From NCBI GenBank assembly GCA_963700105.1, contig CAVOWL010000001.1, positions 372,001 to 436,000 on the forward strand: 64,000 nt of DNA, in the 5' to 3' direction. Positions within the stretch are counted from its first letter, which is position 1. Each line of letters opens with the position of its first letter. Below are positions 40,326-48,221 of this stretch, piece after piece. This DNA is from CAVUWL01 sp963700105 (GTDB lineage: Bacteria; Actinomycetota; Thermoleophilia; Solirubrobacterales; 70-9). Both the position numbers and the translations under genes were made by a program. The notes beneath the pieces were generated by a model. That model had not been told where the DNA came from. It ran no database searches and worked only from the letters and a program-made list of their open reading frames with translations.

Positions 40326-41492
40326 CTAACCGGCGCAGAAGAGCTCGTAGTCGGGGAACTTTCCCAGCTCGGCCTCGGAGGCCGGTGTGGCGTCCTCACC
40401 ACAGATCGGGCAATCGTGATCGCGCCTCACCTTGAGCTCGGTGAAGCGGGTGCTGAGCGCCTCAAACAGGAGCAGCCGCCCGATCAGCGGCTCTCCGACC
40501 CCGAGCACCAGCTTGATCACCTCGTTGGCCTGCAGCAGGCCCATCGTTCCCGCCATCACGCCGAGAACTCCGTTGGCCGAGCAACTTGGCGCCAACTCGG
40601 CCGGAGGCGGGGTCGGGTAAAGGCAGCGGTAGCAGGGTCCCTCAAACGGCACGAAGGTCGAGATTTGACCGTCGAAGCTAAGGATCGACGCCGATACCAC
40701 CGGCTTGCGAAGTCGCACTGAGGCGTCGTTTAGGAGGTAGCGGGTCGGGAAGTTATCGGCGCCGTCGACGATTACGTCGTACTCGGAGAGGATCTCGATG
40801 ACGTTTGAGGCATCGAGTCGGGTGCGGTGCTCGACCACTTCGACGTCGGGGTTCAGCGACTCGATCGTGATTCGCGCCGACTCGGTCTTTGGCATCCCGA
40901 TACGCGCCGTGTTGTGGATCACCTGGCGCTGCAGGTTGGAGGCGTCGACGACGTCATCATCGACTAGGCCCAGGGTGCCGATGCCCGCCGCGGCCAAATA
41001 GAGGGCCGTGGGGGCGCCGAGTCCGCCGGCCCCTACCAGGAGGACCTTCGCGTTCAAAAGCTTCAGCTGGCCGTCGACCCCGACCTCGGGCAAAAGGGTA
41101 TGGCGGGAATAGCGCTCGCGCTGCTCGGCGGTCATCCCCGGCGCGGCGACCACCGGCAGCCCCTGTTCCTGCCAGGCGAGAATGCCGCCAGCCATAGAGG
41201 CGACATCCTCATAGCCCAACTCCTGCATCTGGGCGGCGGCGATGGCGGAGCGGTTGCCGCTGCGGCAATACAGGATCGTCCGAGCCGAGCGCTCGGGCGC
41301 GGCGGCGGCGATCTGATCAGCCAGCAGCCCGGGCGGAACGAGCTTGCCGCCCTCGAGGTGGGCCTCCTGATACTCGTGCGGCTCGCGGGTATCGATCAGG
41401 ACGACGTCGCCGGCCTCGATCTCCGCCGCGGCCTCAAACGGCTCGATCTCCTCAATTTGCCTCTGGGATCCCACCTCGACACTGGTTGCCAT
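40326..41492 (-). CDS. Rhodanese-E1 fusion: sulfur-carrier adenylyl-/sulfurtransferase (MoeZ-like, domains swapped)
   Basis: A 388-residue fusion. Residues 13-118 are a rhodanese domain with the persulfide cysteine Cys76 in LYCRSGNRS. From 120 on it is a MoeB/ThiF E1 with ATP-binding VGAGGLGAPTALYL, VDDDVVDASNLQRQ, the adenylation aspartate in VDGADNFPTRYLLND and zinc cysteines in CYRCLYP and CPICGE. MoeZ and human MOCS3 place the rhodanese at the C-terminus; here it comes first. It should adenylate CysO, possibly also MoaD or ThiS, and transfer sulfur to its C-terminus. AGGAGA precedes the ATG. Confidence 0.92.
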   Translation of the reverse strand: MATSVEVGSQRQIEEIEPFEAAAEIEAGDVVLIDTREPHEYQEAHLEGGKLVPPGLLADQIAAAAPERSARTILYCRSGNRSAIAAAQMQELGYEDVASMAGGILAWQEQGLPVVAAPGMTAEQRERYSRHTLLPEVGVDGQLKLLNAKVLLVGAGGLGAPTALYLAAAGIGTLGLVDDDVVDASNLQRQVIHNTARIGMPKTESARITIESLNPDVEVVEHRTRLDASNVIEILSEYDVIVDGADNFPTRYLLNDASVRLRKPVVSASILSFDGQISTFVPFEGPCYRCLYPTPPPAELAPSCSANGVLGVMAGTMGLLQANEVIKLVLGVGEPLIGRLLLFEALSTRFTELKVRRDHDCPICGEDATPASEAELGKFPDYELFCAG

Positions 41493-41519
41493 TGAATCTC
41501 CTAAATCCGGATCGGCTTT

Positions 41520-41536
41520 ACTTCATAAAGTATAGC
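41520..41536 (-). promoter_or_regulatory. Rhodanese-E1/cysO promoter -10 with palindromic operator
   Basis: On the minus strand the 17-mer GCTATACTTTATGAAGT matches the cysM element at 16 of 17 positions, including the TATACT -10 box and the ACTT-N4-AAGT inverted repeat. The start site would be near 41522, giving a leader of about 30 nt with an AGGAGA ribosome site before ATG 41492. The -35 region, which overlaps the htpX end, is poor. Confidence 0.6.
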
Positions 41537-41545
41537 GGGGTATCG

Positions 41546-42409
41546 CTAGCCGAGACTGGGGCGCATCTGGCGCAGCCGCTTAACCCGCTCCTCGATCGGA
41601 GGATGCGTGGAGAACAGTCCGGCGATGCCCTTGCTGGAAAAGGGCTTGACGATGTAGAGCGGCTCGGCCGCCTGGTTGACCTTCATCGGCATCTGCGCGG
41701 CCCCTTGCTCAAGCCGCAAAAGGGCGCTGGCAAGGGCCTCGGGATTGCCGCTGATTTCGGCGCCGCCGGCGTCTGCTGCGAACTCGCGTTGGCGCGAGAT
41801 CGAGAGCTGGATGATCGCCGCGGCGATCGGAGCCAGCAAGACCAGCGCCAGTGAGGCCGCCAACCCGACCGGCGAATTGTTGTCTTCACCACCGAACCAG
41901 ACCAGCATGTAGGCGAGGTAGGTAATCGCGGCGCCGATCGTCGCCGCCACCGATTGGATCAGGATGTCGCGATGCTTGACGTGGGCGAGCTCGTGGGAGA
42001 GGACGCCGCGCAGCTCCTGATCGGAGAGGAGTTTGCGGATGCCGCGGGTGACGGCGACCGCTGCGTGCTCGGGATTTCGGCCGGTGGCAAAGGCATTGGG
42101 CTGATCGACCGGGATTTCATAAAGGCGGGGCATCGGCAGCTTGGCGCTGGTCGTCAGTTCCCGCACCATCTGGTAGAGCTTCGGCGCTTCGGACTCCGAG
42201 ATCGGCTTGGCGCCGCTCATCGTCAACGCCAGTTTGTCGCTGAAGAAGTAGGAGCCCATGTTCATCAAGGCCGCAATCCCGAGGAAGAGCAGGGCGGTCG
42301 AGGGACCGCCAATTGCAAATCCGATCGCGACAAGCAGCCCCGAGAGCGTCGCCAATAGGATTGTTGTGCGGAGGGTCGCCCCGAAAGTTGATTGCTTGGT
42401 AGTCGTCAT
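41546..42409 (-). CDS. htpX: HtpX-family membrane zinc metalloprotease
   Basis: A 287-residue M48 protease for membrane protein quality control. Two N-terminal helices (TTILLATLSGLLVAIGFAIG; TALLFLGIAALMNMG) precede the catalytic HELAH in GVLSHELAHVKHRD, then two more helices and the third-ligand region REFAADAGGAEIS. The C-terminal FSTHPPIEERVKRL is typical of HtpX. GGAG lies nine bases before the ATG. It is divergent from rrf2 and shares its 77-bp upstream region. Confidence 0.93.
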   Translation of the reverse strand: MTTTKQSTFGATLRTTILLATLSGLLVAIGFAIGGPSTALLFLGIAALMNMGSYFFSDKLALTMSGAKPISESEAPKLYQMVRELTTSAKLPMPRLYEIPVDQPNAFATGRNPEHAAVAVTRGIRKLLSDQELRGVLSHELAHVKHRDILIQSVAATIGAAITYLAYMLVWFGGEDNNSPVGLAASLALVLLAPIAAAIIQLSISRQREFAADAGGAEISGNPEALASALLRLEQGAAQMPMKVNQAAEPLYIVKPFSSKGIAGLFSTHPPIEERVKRLRQMRPSLG

Positions 42410-42472
42410 CGCCGTCTGCTCCTTCTTGGGTGCCGCGGCAATTATGACGCAGCCCCATAACCGACCTCTTCA

Positions 42473-42484
42473 GTAGGATTTAGT
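42473..42484 (+). promoter_or_regulatory. rrf2 promoter element shared with the sufB operon
   Basis: GTAGGATTTAGT upstream of rrf2 matches GTAGGATTAAGT at 46411-46422 upstream of the Rieske-sufBD operon at 11 of 12 positions. TAGGAT is a plausible -10 box and would place the transcript start at the ATG 42487 itself (leaderless). The shared bases could be a core promoter, an autoregulatory Rrf2 site, or both. Confidence 0.45.
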
Positions 42485-42486
42485 TG

Positions 42487-42963
42487 ATGCTGTTCTCAAC
42501 CAAAGCTGAGTACGGGGTGCGGCTCATGGTCGAGCTGGGCCGCCAACCCGGCTCGCTGCCGGTTTCACTGAGCGCGGTCGCCGAGGGAGAGCGGCTGCCA
42601 CTCTCCTACCTTGAGCACCTTGTCGCAAAATTGCGCAAGGCCGGCCTCGTCACCTCGACCCGCGGTGCCCATGGCGGCTACCGACTGGCCAGACCCGCCG
42701 CTGAGATCACCATGGACGCTGTGGTGGAGGCTCTCGAGGGCCAGATCGCGCCGATGGAGTGCTTCCACGCGGCGCCGGAGGGAAAGGTCCTCTGCTCACA
42801 CGAGAGCGACGGCGACCGTGCCTGTGCGACAAAGCTGCTTTGGACCCGGGTCCAGGGCGGGGTCACCAAGGCGTTGGCCGGCACAACCCTGGCCGAGCTG
42901 GTCGAGTTTGGCAGCGCCGAGCCCGCCCGGCACGGCGAGGCAGCGGTTGGCAGCGCAGTCTAG
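42487..42963 (+). CDS. Rrf2-family transcriptional regulator, probable Fe-S sensor
   Basis: A 158-residue winged-helix regulator with the Rrf2 start LFSTKAEYGVRLMVELGR, recognition region PLSYLEHLVAKLRKAGLV and wing STRGAHGGYRLARP. Three cysteines, Cys92, Cys103 and Cys113, lie where IscR and NsrR bind a cluster, but their spacing (x10, x9) is wider than the IscR x5, x5. Its place ahead of sufCSU argues for control of Fe-S assembly (SufR/IscR role); cysteine genes may also be targets. ATG 42487 is chosen over an adjacent TTG because of the likely leaderless promoter. Confidence 0.9.
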   Translation: MLFSTKAEYGVRLMVELGRQPGSLPVSLSAVAEGERLPLSYLEHLVAKLRKAGLVTSTRGAHGGYRLARPAAEITMDAVVEALEGQIAPMECFHAAPEGKVLCSHESDGDRACATKLLWTRVQGGVTKALAGTTLAELVEFGSAEPARHGEAAVGSAV

Positions 42964-43022
42964 GCAGCAACGGAGCACCGGGTCCCCGCATCGACACCTT
43001 CCAAATCAGAAACGGAGTCAAA

Positions 43023-43793
43023 TTGGCTGAGCTTGAGATTCGTAACCTTCACGTTAGGGTCGAAGATAAGGAGATCCTGCGGGGCCTAGACCTCGATGTC
43101 GAGAAGGGCAAGGTGCATGCGCTGATGGGCCCAAACGGGTCGGGCAAGTCGACCCTTGCCAACGCGATCATGGGCCACCCGGCGCTCGAGGTGACGGCGG
43201 GATCGATCAGCTTCAAGGGTGAGGAGATCACCGAAGCCGATCCCGACGCGCGCTCCCAGGCCGGTCTGTTCATGGCATTCCAATATCCCGTCGCAATCCC
43301 GGGGGTCTCGGTCAGCAAGTACCTGCGCATGGTGATCAACGCCAAGCGCGAGGCAGGGGGCGAGGAGCCGATCAAGATCAAAGATTTCGCCAGGGTCGCC
43401 CAGGAGGCGATGGAGCTCGCGAACATTCCCAAAGACTTCTCCAGCCGCTACCTAAACGATGGCTTCTCCGGCGGGGAGAAGAAGCGAATGGAGCTGCTGC
43501 AACTGGCGCTACTGCGGCCCGAGCTGGCGATCCTCGACGAGACCGACTCCGGCCTGGACATCGACGCGCTGCGCACCGTCGCCGAGGGGGTAAACAAGTT
43601 CACCGGGCCCGAGATGGGTGTATTGATCATCACCCACTACCAGCGCATTCTGCACATGGTGAGACCGGATTTCGTCCACGTCATGTTCGAGGGAAGAATC
43701 GTCAAGCAGGGGGGTCCGGAGCTGGTCACCCAGCTCGAGGAGAAAGGCTACGGCTGGATCGGCGAGGAGGTGGGGGCCGGGGCTTCGGCCTAG
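43023..43793 (+). CDS. sufC: Fe-S assembly ATPase SufC
   Basis: A 256-residue ABC-type ATPase that drives the SufBCD scaffold. Walker A is GPNGSGKSTL, the Q-loop region reads FMAFQYPVAIPGV, the signature is FSGGEKKRMELLQL and Walker B is LAILDETDSGLDID, all SufC-typical. The TTG start has GGAG seven bases upstream; the long frame before it overlaps rrf2. It is cotranscribed with sufS (8 bp gap) while sufB and sufD lie 3 kb downstream. Confidence 0.95.
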   Translation: MAELEIRNLHVRVEDKEILRGLDLDVEKGKVHALMGPNGSGKSTLANAIMGHPALEVTAGSISFKGEEITEADPDARSQAGLFMAFQYPVAIPGVSVSKYLRMVINAKREAGGEEPIKIKDFARVAQEAMELANIPKDFSSRYLNDGFSGGEKKRMELLQLALLRPELAILDETDSGLDIDALRTVAEGVNKFTGPEMGVLIITHYQRILHMVRPDFVHVMFEGRIVKQGGPELVTQLEEKGYGWIGEEVGAGASA

Positions 43794-43801
43794 CCTCAGC
43801 A

Positions 43802-45067
43802 ATGGAGCTGGCGAGCAGGACAGGGCAGGGGCCGCGCGTTGCCTTCTCAATCGAGAAGGTTCGATCCAGCTTTCCGGCCCTGCAGCGCGAGATCCACGGC
43901 CGCCCCCTCGTCTACCTCGATAGCGGCGCGAGCTCGCAGCGGGTGGCGGCCTCGATCCAAGCGGTGGACCGCTACGAGCGCCGCCACCACGCCAACGTGC
44001 ACCGCGGCTCACACACGCTCTCGGCGGAGGCGACCGAAGCCTTTGAGGGGGCGCGGGCAACGGTCGCCGACCACATCGGCGCCGCCGATCGCCGCGAGGT
44101 CGTCTTCGTTCGAAACGCGACCGAGGCGATCAACCTGGTGGCGCGGGCTTGGGGGGATGCAAACCTCGGCGCCGGTGATCGCATTGTCCTCACCGAGATG
44201 GAGCACCACTCCAACATCGTCCCCTGGCAGCAGCTCGCCAAACGGGTCGGCGCTGAGATCGATTGGGCTCCGATCGACGCCGCGGGCCGTCTCGACCTCG
44301 ACGCGCTTGCAAACCTGTTGCAGCGGCGGCCGAAGCTGGTCTCGCTGACCCACGTCTCAAACGTCTTGGGGACCGAGAATCCAGTGGCCGAGATTGCCCG
44401 CATCGCCCACCAGGCGGGTGCCGTGGTCCTGGTCGACGGAGCCCAGGCGGCGCCGAAGCTGGCCCTTGATGTGGCTGCGCTTGGGGTCGACTTCTACGCG
44501 ATCACCGGCCACAAGCTCTACGGGCCGACCGGGATCGGGGCGCTTTGGGGCAGGCTCGAGCTGCTGCGCGCGATGCCACCCTTCATGGGGGGCGGTTCGA
44601 TGATTAAAAAGGTGACCCGAGAGGCCACAACCTACGCCGACCCGCCGGCGAGGTTTGAGGCTGGGACCCCGGCGATCGCCCAGGCGATCGGAATGGCCGC
44701 CGCGCTGCGCTGGCTCGATGGGGTCGGCATGGACGCGGTGCATGCCCATGAGCGTGAGCTGACCGACTACGCGATGCTGCGACTGGGCGAGGTGCCCGGG
44801 CTGCGCATTTTCGGACCGCCACGTGGGCCCGATCGAATCGGTCCAGTCTCATTTGAGATCGAGGGTATCCACGCCCACGACATCTCCGAGATCCTCGACC
44901 GGCACGGGATCGCGGTGCGGTCCGGACACCACTGCGCCCAGATTCTGATGGAGCGACTTGAGGTACCCGCAACGGCCCGCGCCAGTTTCGGGATTTACAC
45001 GACCATGACGGAGATCGATCGCCTCCAAGACGGTCTAAACGACGCCCGCAAGGTCTTTGGTCTGTGA
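43802..45067 (+). CDS. sufS: Cysteine desulfurase SufS
   Basis: A 421-residue class II cysteine desulfurase that removes sulfur from cysteine as a persulfide. The PLP lysine is Lys238 in ITGHKLYGPTG and the catalytic cysteine is Cys378 in RSGHHCAQ. TEMEHHSNIVPWQ and LTHVSNVLGT supply other PLP contacts. About 15 extra residues precede the usual start IEKVRSSFPALQRE. The stop overlaps the sufU start region, so desulfurase and its zinc-dependent acceptor are produced together. Confidence 0.95.
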   Translation: MELASRTGQGPRVAFSIEKVRSSFPALQREIHGRPLVYLDSGASSQRVAASIQAVDRYERRHHANVHRGSHTLSAEATEAFEGARATVADHIGAADRREVVFVRNATEAINLVARAWGDANLGAGDRIVLTEMEHHSNIVPWQQLAKRVGAEIDWAPIDAAGRLDLDALANLLQRRPKLVSLTHVSNVLGTENPVAEIARIAHQAGAVVLVDGAQAAPKLALDVAALGVDFYAITGHKLYGPTGIGALWGRLELLRAMPPFMGGGSMIKKVTREATTYADPPARFEAGTPAIAQAIGMAAALRWLDGVGMDAVHAHERELTDYAMLRLGEVPGLRIFGPPRGPDRIGPVSFEIEGIHAHDISEILDRHGIAVRSGHHCAQILMERLEVPATARASFGIYTTMTEIDRLQDGLNDARKVFGL

Positions 45068-45504
45068 TGGATGAGCTCTACCGCGATCAGATCCTCGAGC
45101 ACTACAAGCGCCCGCACAACTTCGGACGATTGCCCGATGCCGACCTGGAGTTCGAGGATACGAATCCCTTCTGCGGCGATGAGCAGCACCTGATGATCCG
45201 GCTCGATGAGCAGGGCAGGGTCGCCGAGGTCGCATTTGAGGGCAGCGGCTGCGCGATCTCAACCGCTGCGACCTCGCTTCTCACCGACGAGCTGATTGGC
45301 AAATCGCGCCAGGAGCTGCTGCGACTGCCGAAGGAGTTCGTGCTCGAGCTGCTTGGAATAGAGATTTCGGCGACCCGGATGAAATGCGCGATGTTGGGAC
45401 TGAAGGTCCTCAAGGGGGCCAGCCTCGGCGAGTCCGCCGAATGGGAGGACGAGGGCGAGGTCGGCAGGCGCTCCGAGGCGGCCGCCGACCTCGGCCAGGC
45501 CTAG
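45067..45504 (+). CDS. sufU: SufU-type sulfur acceptor
   Basis: A 145-residue zinc-containing SufU that takes sulfur from SufS. The ligands Cys36 and Asp38 in NPFCGDE, Cys62 in GSGCAIS and Cys107 in RMKCAMLGL are all present, together with the SufU-specific insertion between the second and third cysteines. GTG 45064 (GTGA overlap with sufS) and ATG 45067 are both possible starts; the family prefers MDELYRDQILEHYK. It ends in a CTAG shared with the convergent VOC gene. Confidence 0.94.
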   Translation: MDELYRDQILEHYKRPHNFGRLPDADLEFEDTNPFCGDEQHLMIRLDEQGRVAEVAFEGSGCAISTAATSLLTDELIGKSRQELLRLPKEFVLELLGIEISATRMKCAMLGLKVLKGASLGESAEWEDEGEVGRRSEAAADLGQA

Positions 45505-46295
45505 GCGCTCGCCAGCGCCTCCTCGTTCAGCTTGATCACGGCGAACATCGCGCCGTGGGGGTCATGCAAGACGGCGAAGCGCCCGGGCGCGATATCGATC
45601 GGGCCGAAGGCGACGCCACCGCCGAGCTCGCTGGCCTTGGCCACCGCGGCGTCGGCGTCATCGACCCCGAAATAGGTCAGCCAATGGGGCGGGACCTGAT
45701 CGGGGACGCGGCCGCGCATGTCCAACATGCCGCCGACTTCCTGCTCGCCCAGCTTCCAGCTCGTGTAGGTACCAATCTCCCCCATGTCCTGATCCTCGCT
45801 GCCCCAACCAAAGACCCTGGTATAGAAGTCCTTGGCGGCCTCGGGGTCGCGTGTGTTGAGCTCGTTCCAGCTCATCGCCCCGGGCTCATTTACCAGCCCC
45901 GATCCGGTGTGCAGGCCAGGCTGCCAAACGCCAAAGACGGCACCGCTGGGGTCGGCGAAGACGGCCATCCGCCCAGCCTCCATCACGTCCATCGGCGCGG
46001 CGATCACGCGGCCGCCGGCCTCGCTCACGGCGGCCGCCGTAGCGTCGACATCGGCGACCGAGACGTAGGTCTGCCAGGCGGGGGGCTGACCCTCGGCCAT
46101 CAGCGGCATCATCCCCGCCACCGCCTTGCCACGCAGCTCGGCCATCCGATAGCCACCGGTCTGCTCGGGATCGCCGGCCTCGCCAACCTGCCAGCCAAAC
46201 AGGGCTGTGTAGAAATCGACCGCCGCGTCTGGGTCGGGGGAGCCGAGGTCGGTCCAGGATGGGGTCCCCGGGGCATAGCTGGTTCTCTCGCTCAT
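45501..46295 (-). CDS. Two-domain VOC (glyoxalase/bleomycin resistance-like) protein
   Basis: A 264-residue protein made of two tandem vicinal-oxygen-chelate units, each beginning with a WxxL/WNEL segment followed by AxxFYxxxFGW (DAAVDFYTALFGWQ; EAAKDFYTRVFGWG) and closing with an F-x-DPxG strand (VFADPSGAVFGVWQP; VLHDPHGAMFAVIKL). The substrate is unknown. It interrupts the suf genes on the opposite strand, with its stop inside the sufU stop (CTAG) and an AGGAGAGG ribosome site before the ATG. Confidence 0.9.
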   Translation of the reverse strand: MSERTSYAPGTPSWTDLGSPDPDAAVDFYTALFGWQVGEAGDPEQTGGYRMAELRGKAVAGMMPLMAEGQPPAWQTYVSVADVDATAAAVSEAGGRVIAAPMDVMEAGRMAVFADPSGAVFGVWQPGLHTGSGLVNEPGAMSWNELNTRDPEAAKDFYTRVFGWGSEDQDMGEIGTYTSWKLGEQEVGGMLDMRGRVPDQVPPHWLTYFGVDDADAAVAKASELGGGVAFGPIDIAPGRFAVLHDPHGAMFAVIKLNEEALASA

Positions 46296-46410
46296 AATTT
46301 GTCCTCTCCTAGAAGGTTGGTGGACGATCCTCTCACTTGAGCCGCGCCGCTGGTCAACCTGCTGTTACGCAACCTCCGTGCGGCCGTGCCGCTAAAATCC
46401 GACCGTAAAG

Positions 46411-46422
46411 GTAGGATTAAGT
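46411..46422 (+). promoter_or_regulatory. Promoter element upstream of the Rieske-sufBD operon
   Basis: GTAGGATTAAGT contains a likely -10 (TAGGAT, 46412-46417) and matches the rrf2 upstream element at 11 of 12 bases. An AATCC 17 bases upstream pairs with the GGATT of the element as an inverted repeat. The leader to ATG 46456 would be about 32 nt. Confidence 0.45.
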
Positions 46423-46455
46423 CTGCACCTGCGCCAATCCGAAAGCGATCAACTG

Positions 46456-46785
46456 ATGCCCGACGGTTCCCGAACTTCGATTTCAGTTTGCCCCACGGCA
46501 GAGCTGCCCAAGGGTGCGATGCGCTTGGTCGAGCACGGGGGGCGAAAGATCGGCGTATTTAACTGCGGCGGGAACCTTTACGGGATCGAGGATCGCTGTT
46601 CTCATGATGACGGCCCGCTCGCTGAGGGCGAGTTCGACCCCGCCAGCTGCACCGTCGAGTGCCCGCGCCACGGCTCGCTGTTTGATTTGGCAAGCGGCAA
46701 GCCCAAGACGCTTCCCGCCTATGCTCCGGTTCAGACGTTCCCGATAACCATCGAGGACGACACGATCGTTTTGGAGGTTGATTGA
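46456..46785 (+). CDS. Rieske [2Fe-2S] ferredoxin-like protein
   Basis: A 109-residue small Rieske protein of the non-heme oxygenase ferredoxin type. Cluster ligands are Cys48-x-His50 in RCSHDDGPL and Cys69-x2-His72 in ECPRHGSLFD. Many actinobacterial suf operons hold such a gene beside sufD or sufB; an electron-transfer role in cluster assembly is inferred. Its TGA overlaps a TTG and lies three bases before the sufB ATG. Confidence 0.93.
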   Translation: MPDGSRTSISVCPTAELPKGAMRLVEHGGRKIGVFNCGGNLYGIEDRCSHDDGPLAEGEFDPASCTVECPRHGSLFDLASGKPKTLPAYAPVQTFPITIEDDTIVLEVD

Positions 46786-46787
46786 CC

Positions 46788-48221
46788 ATGGCAACGCCCG
46801 AGGTAGTCGCAGAGAAAAGAGAGCTGGCCGGCATCAACTCCGACTACAAGGAGAAGTTCGGTTTCCATGACCCCGAGTCCGGCTATGCCTACAAGGCCCC
46901 AAAGGGGCTCAGCCGCGAGGTGGTCGAATCGATCTCTGATTACAAGTCTGAGCCGGCCTGGATGCGCGACTTCCGCCTCAAGGCGCTGGAGCATTTCGAA
47001 GCCCGTCCGACCCCCACCTGGGGTGGCAACCTGGGTCAGATCGACTTCAATGACATCCATTACTTCGTGCGCGCCTCCGAGACCAACAGTCGCGACTGGA
47101 GCGAGGTTCCCGAGGACATCAAGAAGACCTTCGACCGACTCGGCATCCCCGAGGCCGAGCGCAAATTCCTCTCCGGGGTCGGCGCCCAGTATGAGTCCGA
47201 GGTGGTCTATCACCAAGTCAACGAGAAGCTCGAGGCCCAGGGCGTCATCTTCACCGACATGGACACGGCGCTTCGCGAGCACGAGGACCTGATTCGCGAG
47301 TACTGGGCGACCGTGATCCCGCCCAACGACAACAAACTAGCGGCGCTTAACTCCGCGGTCTGGTCGGGCGGCTCCTTCGTCTACGTGCCGGCCGGAGTCA
47401 AGGTCGAGATGCCGCTGCAGGCATATTTCCGAATCAACACCGAGAACATGGGGCAGTTCGAGCGGACCTTGATCATCGCCGAGGAGGGTGCCGACGTCCA
47501 CTACATCGAGGGCTGCACCGCGCCGGTTTACTCGAGCGACTCGCTGCACTCCGCGGTGGTCGAGATCGTCGCCAAGCCGAGCTCACGAGTTCGCTACACG
47601 ACCGTTCAAAACTGGTCCCAGAACGTCTTCAACCTGGTTACAAAGCGGGCCGTCGCGCACGAAAAGGCAACCATGGAGTGGGTGGACTGCAACCTCGGCT
47701 CGAAGCTGACGATGAAGTATCCATCGATCTATCTGCTTGGTCGCGAAGCCCACGGCGAGATCCTCTCGATTGCCTTTGCCGGCCAGGGGCAGCACCAAGA
47801 TGCCGGCGGCAAGATCATCCATGCGGCCCCCCGCACCAGCTCCTCAATCTTTTCCAAGTCGATCTCCAAGGATGGCGGTCGGGCCACCTATCGGGGTCTG
47901 CTCGAGGTTGCCGACGGCGCCACCGAGGCCCGCTCCAAGGTGGTCTGCGACGCGCTCCTTCTCGATGAGGACTCGCGCTCAGACACCTACCCGACGATTC
48001 GGATCGATGAGAACGACGCCGACGTTGGCCATGAGGCGACGGTCTCCAAGATCGGCGATGAGCAGCTCTTCTACCTGCGGAGCCGCGGTCTGAGCGAGGA
48101 GGAGGCTTCCAAGATGATCGTCAATGGCTTCATCGAGCCGGTCACCAAGGAGCTGCCGATGGAGTACGCGGTCGAGCTGAATCGACTGATCGAGCTGCAG
48201 ATGGAGGGAAGCATTGGCTGA
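46788..48221 (+). CDS. sufB: Fe-S cluster scaffold subunit SufB
   Basis: A 477-residue scaffold protein for cluster assembly with SufC and SufD. It contains the NSAVWSGGSFVYVPAGVKVE segment, the beta-helix core with IIAEEGADVHYIEGCTAPVY, NLVTKRAVAHEKATMEWVD and the late helix FIEPVTKELPMEYAVELNRL, all diagnostic. ATG 46788 is preferred: GGAGG is ten bases upstream, whereas TTG 46782 would leave only four. Length agrees with other SufB proteins. Confidence 0.96.
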   Translation: MATPEVVAEKRELAGINSDYKEKFGFHDPESGYAYKAPKGLSREVVESISDYKSEPAWMRDFRLKALEHFEARPTPTWGGNLGQIDFNDIHYFVRASETNSRDWSEVPEDIKKTFDRLGIPEAERKFLSGVGAQYESEVVYHQVNEKLEAQGVIFTDMDTALREHEDLIREYWATVIPPNDNKLAALNSAVWSGGSFVYVPAGVKVEMPLQAYFRINTENMGQFERTLIIAEEGADVHYIEGCTAPVYSSDSLHSAVVEIVAKPSSRVRYTTVQNWSQNVFNLVTKRAVAHEKATMEWVDCNLGSKLTMKYPSIYLLGREAHGEILSIAFAGQGQHQDAGGKIIHAAPRTSSSIFSKSISKDGGRATYRGLLEVADGATEARSKVVCDALLLDEDSRSDTYPTIRIDENDADVGHEATVSKIGDEQLFYLRSRGLSEEEASKMIVNGFIEPVTKELPMEYAVELNRLIELQMEGSIG

